64,000 bases of DNA from Epiperipatus broadwayi (Eukaryota; Onychophora; Udeonychophora; Euonychophora; Peripatidae), in the NCBI GenBank assembly GCA_028023455.1, contig JAQFVV010000012.1:14586364-14650363 (forward strand), read 5' to 3'. Below the pieces are notes generated by a model, which saw only the letters and a list, made by a program, of their open reading frames with translations, was not told where the DNA came from and did no database searches. Positions within the stretch are counted from its first letter, which is position 1; the number at the start of each line of letters is the position of its first letter. The position numbers and the translations under genes were made by a program. This document shows, piece after piece, positions 62,400-64,000 of this stretch.

Positions 62400-64000
62400 G
62401 AGGTCAAGGTCAAGCAAAGTGTATGCATGTTTATGTTGTACAATAATAAATGTATAATGAATATGTAGAAGAAAAAATAATAACTTTGTACAATAATTAT
62501 GTATAAAGATCATGTGTAAACAATTATATTATATAAATAACTGTAACCATAAAATGTAGCAATGTAACAATCATTGAATAGCTCAGCTCACCTTATAAGG
62601 TAAGAAAACTGTATAAAACACCATATATAGTGAGGAGTGTAAAAAATACTATGTGTATGGGAAAACACCATATATGATAAGGTATGTAAAGACTCCAAAA
62701 GTCTTAAGGGGTGCATAAACACCCAGACTCTGGTCAACATGGTCTGATATTAATGTAATTCAGAGACCCCTACCTCTGTAAATCAAAAAGCTGGACTAGG
62801 CTTATTATGTGGAAGTCACCATGACTTTTTATTATTTCAATACACCTTCAATAGGCTATGTAAATATAATTGTATATCTTTAAATTAAACTACTAGCTTA
62901 ATATAGTTTAACTGCGGTGACCAGATGAAAACTGGAGTGTTCAACACAATATATTTACTTGCTGCTCATTGGACCCAGAAAATTGGCACAGTCAATACAG
63001 GAATGGAATCTTAAATATTGATTAAACAGCAAATTGGCACAGTCAATACAGGAATCGAATCTGAAAATAATTGCTGAACAGAAAACTGAGACAAATCATA
63101 AGTAGATTTGAATTAACAGAGAAAATGGTGGGCAATCTGAGTGATTGACCACTGTATGTTCAGAGGATAAAAACCTACTTTACGCTATATAGTATTACTG
63201 AGAATACTGTAAAAGTAGCCTCATTAATTTGCTTCATAGGCCAAAAGATAATCGAAATAACTAACAAACTGTGTGAAAATTCGCCAGACACACAGAAATA
63301 CAATAAGGTTGCAACAAAGCTAAATGGTTACTTCAATCTCCAGTCATTGCTCAATTGAATTTTAGAGGCAGAAAGCAAAGAAAAAATGAAAAATAAAAAA
63401 TTATGACATTGGTTTAAGAGATGGCAAGACCGTGCCTTTACGGCAAACTCTCCTCGATATGGGATAATAGATTAACAGTTTAGGCAGATATTATTAGCAG
63501 TAAAAGACCTAATGTATGAGGAAGCAATCAGATGTGGAATAGCTTATGAACTATTACTAGAACAATCAAGAGAGTTCAAAAGTTTCACAAGACCACAACC
63601 ACCTCAAGTTACAATTTTTAAAATGTCTGCAAGTAAACCTAAAACAGACAAACAAAGTAAATGTTTCTGATGTGGCTCATGAATGCAATATGCCAGAAAG
63701 CAAAAGTCATAGTAAAATAACTGAGATTCCCAAAAGAGGGCACCACCATAAAAAGCTGAGCAGAGAACTTACATGCAGAGCAATGGAAAGTAGGTACATA
63801 CAAAGTGCTACTACAGATGAATCTGATTAAATTATGTTAAATGTAAAATTAATCAGCAAACCAATAACCATGGAAAATGATAGTGGAGCAGGGGTATCAT
63901 TGATAAAAAGCAGAGATTGGGAAAGTCTAATTTAAAATTCCCTTCAAATATAGAGAAAACATCTCAAAACCTGGGATGCTAGGAATATTAGGACTTGCAA
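62400..64000 (+). mobile_element. Gypsy-type LTR retrotransposon, 5' part (gag, protease), decayed; runs off the edge
   Basis: Gag-like pieces on the plus strand: VKVASLICFIGQKIIEITNK and YNKVATKLNGYFNLQSLLN near 63210-63360, then LLAVKDLMYEEAIRCGIAYE near 63490-63550. A broken zinc knuckle follows (KCF-stop-CGS near 63660). Then comes ITMENDSGAGVSLIKSRDW near 63870-63920, a clear retropepsin motif (D-S/T-G-A). A GGTGACCAGATGAAA stretch near 62918 resembles the start of gypsy internal regions after the left LTR, so the LTR would lie about 62400-62917; its limits were not confirmed. Stops show it is inactive. Confidence 0.65.
62981..63082. repeat. 51-bp tandem duplication in the gypsy leader
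   Basis: AATTGGCACAGTCAATACAG occurs at 62981 and 63032, each followed by GAAT-C/G-GAATCT. Confidence 0.75.

Overview
This is a window of animal nuclear DNA, very AT-rich and CpG-poor, with spliced exons, long introns, homopolymer tracts and many decayed transposons. The mix of relics (jockey-like and RTE-like non-LTR elements, a Penelope-like element, gypsy-type LTR elements and a BED-finger hAT transposon) fits an arthropod best. I cannot name the species. Almost everything here is intron, intergenic DNA or mobile-element debris. No rRNA, tRNA or CRISPR array was found.

Host genes. The best-supported gene is a minus-strand homologue of RNA polymerase I subunit RPA34 (POLR1G). A 14-nt coding first exon (9652-9665) joins in phase across a 7.6-kb intron to exon 2 (1959-2076), and the rest lies beyond the left edge. 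Its start sits in a CpG-bearing block (about 9640-9900) that probably also serves a divergent plus-strand gene starting at 9838. Isolated exon-like pieces of unknown genes lie at 8835-9011, 14252-14460, 16623-16711, 19373-19477 and 39598-39839. The largest open frame is a 1,334-codon lysine/serine-rich exon (31461-35455, minus) with a splice donor at its 3' end and a possible 14-nt start exon at 39313-39326.

Mobile elements, left to right: gypsy integrase relic (107-1620) split by a hAT MITE with a perfect 8-bp target duplication (429-795); RTE relic (2418-3190); hAT element with terminal repeats and target duplication (4136-6920); jockey relic (10430-11300) next to a puzzling transposase-like block (11230-11605); LTR- or TIR-bounded CpG-rich block (19862-21352); non-LTR relic (23460-24110); RTE 3' fragment (28764-28958); Penelope relic with GIY-YIG domain and a hammerhead-like motif (39930-42350) split by a 411-bp tandem repeat; nearly full-length dead RTE (43937-46680); jockey 3' end (47576-48210); two-ORF non-LTR element (51830-57323); gypsy gag/protease relic running off the right edge (about 62400-64000).

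Structural DNA. The window is unusually rich in foldbacks: 23267-23430, 28961-29374 (46-bp perfect outer arms), 48641-49075, 49982-50734 (arms near 350 bp), 50868-51052, and a 1.8-kb cluster of about 365-bp repeats in both orientations (58385-60155). A MITE family is present three times (19011, 29003, 60609). An almost uninterrupted trinucleotide run of about 500 bp sits at 27444-27958. No single new system was found. The most rewarding items are the POLR1G gene model with its look-alike start exon, the long foldbacks, the ribozyme-like motif and the 11.2-11.6 kb block.
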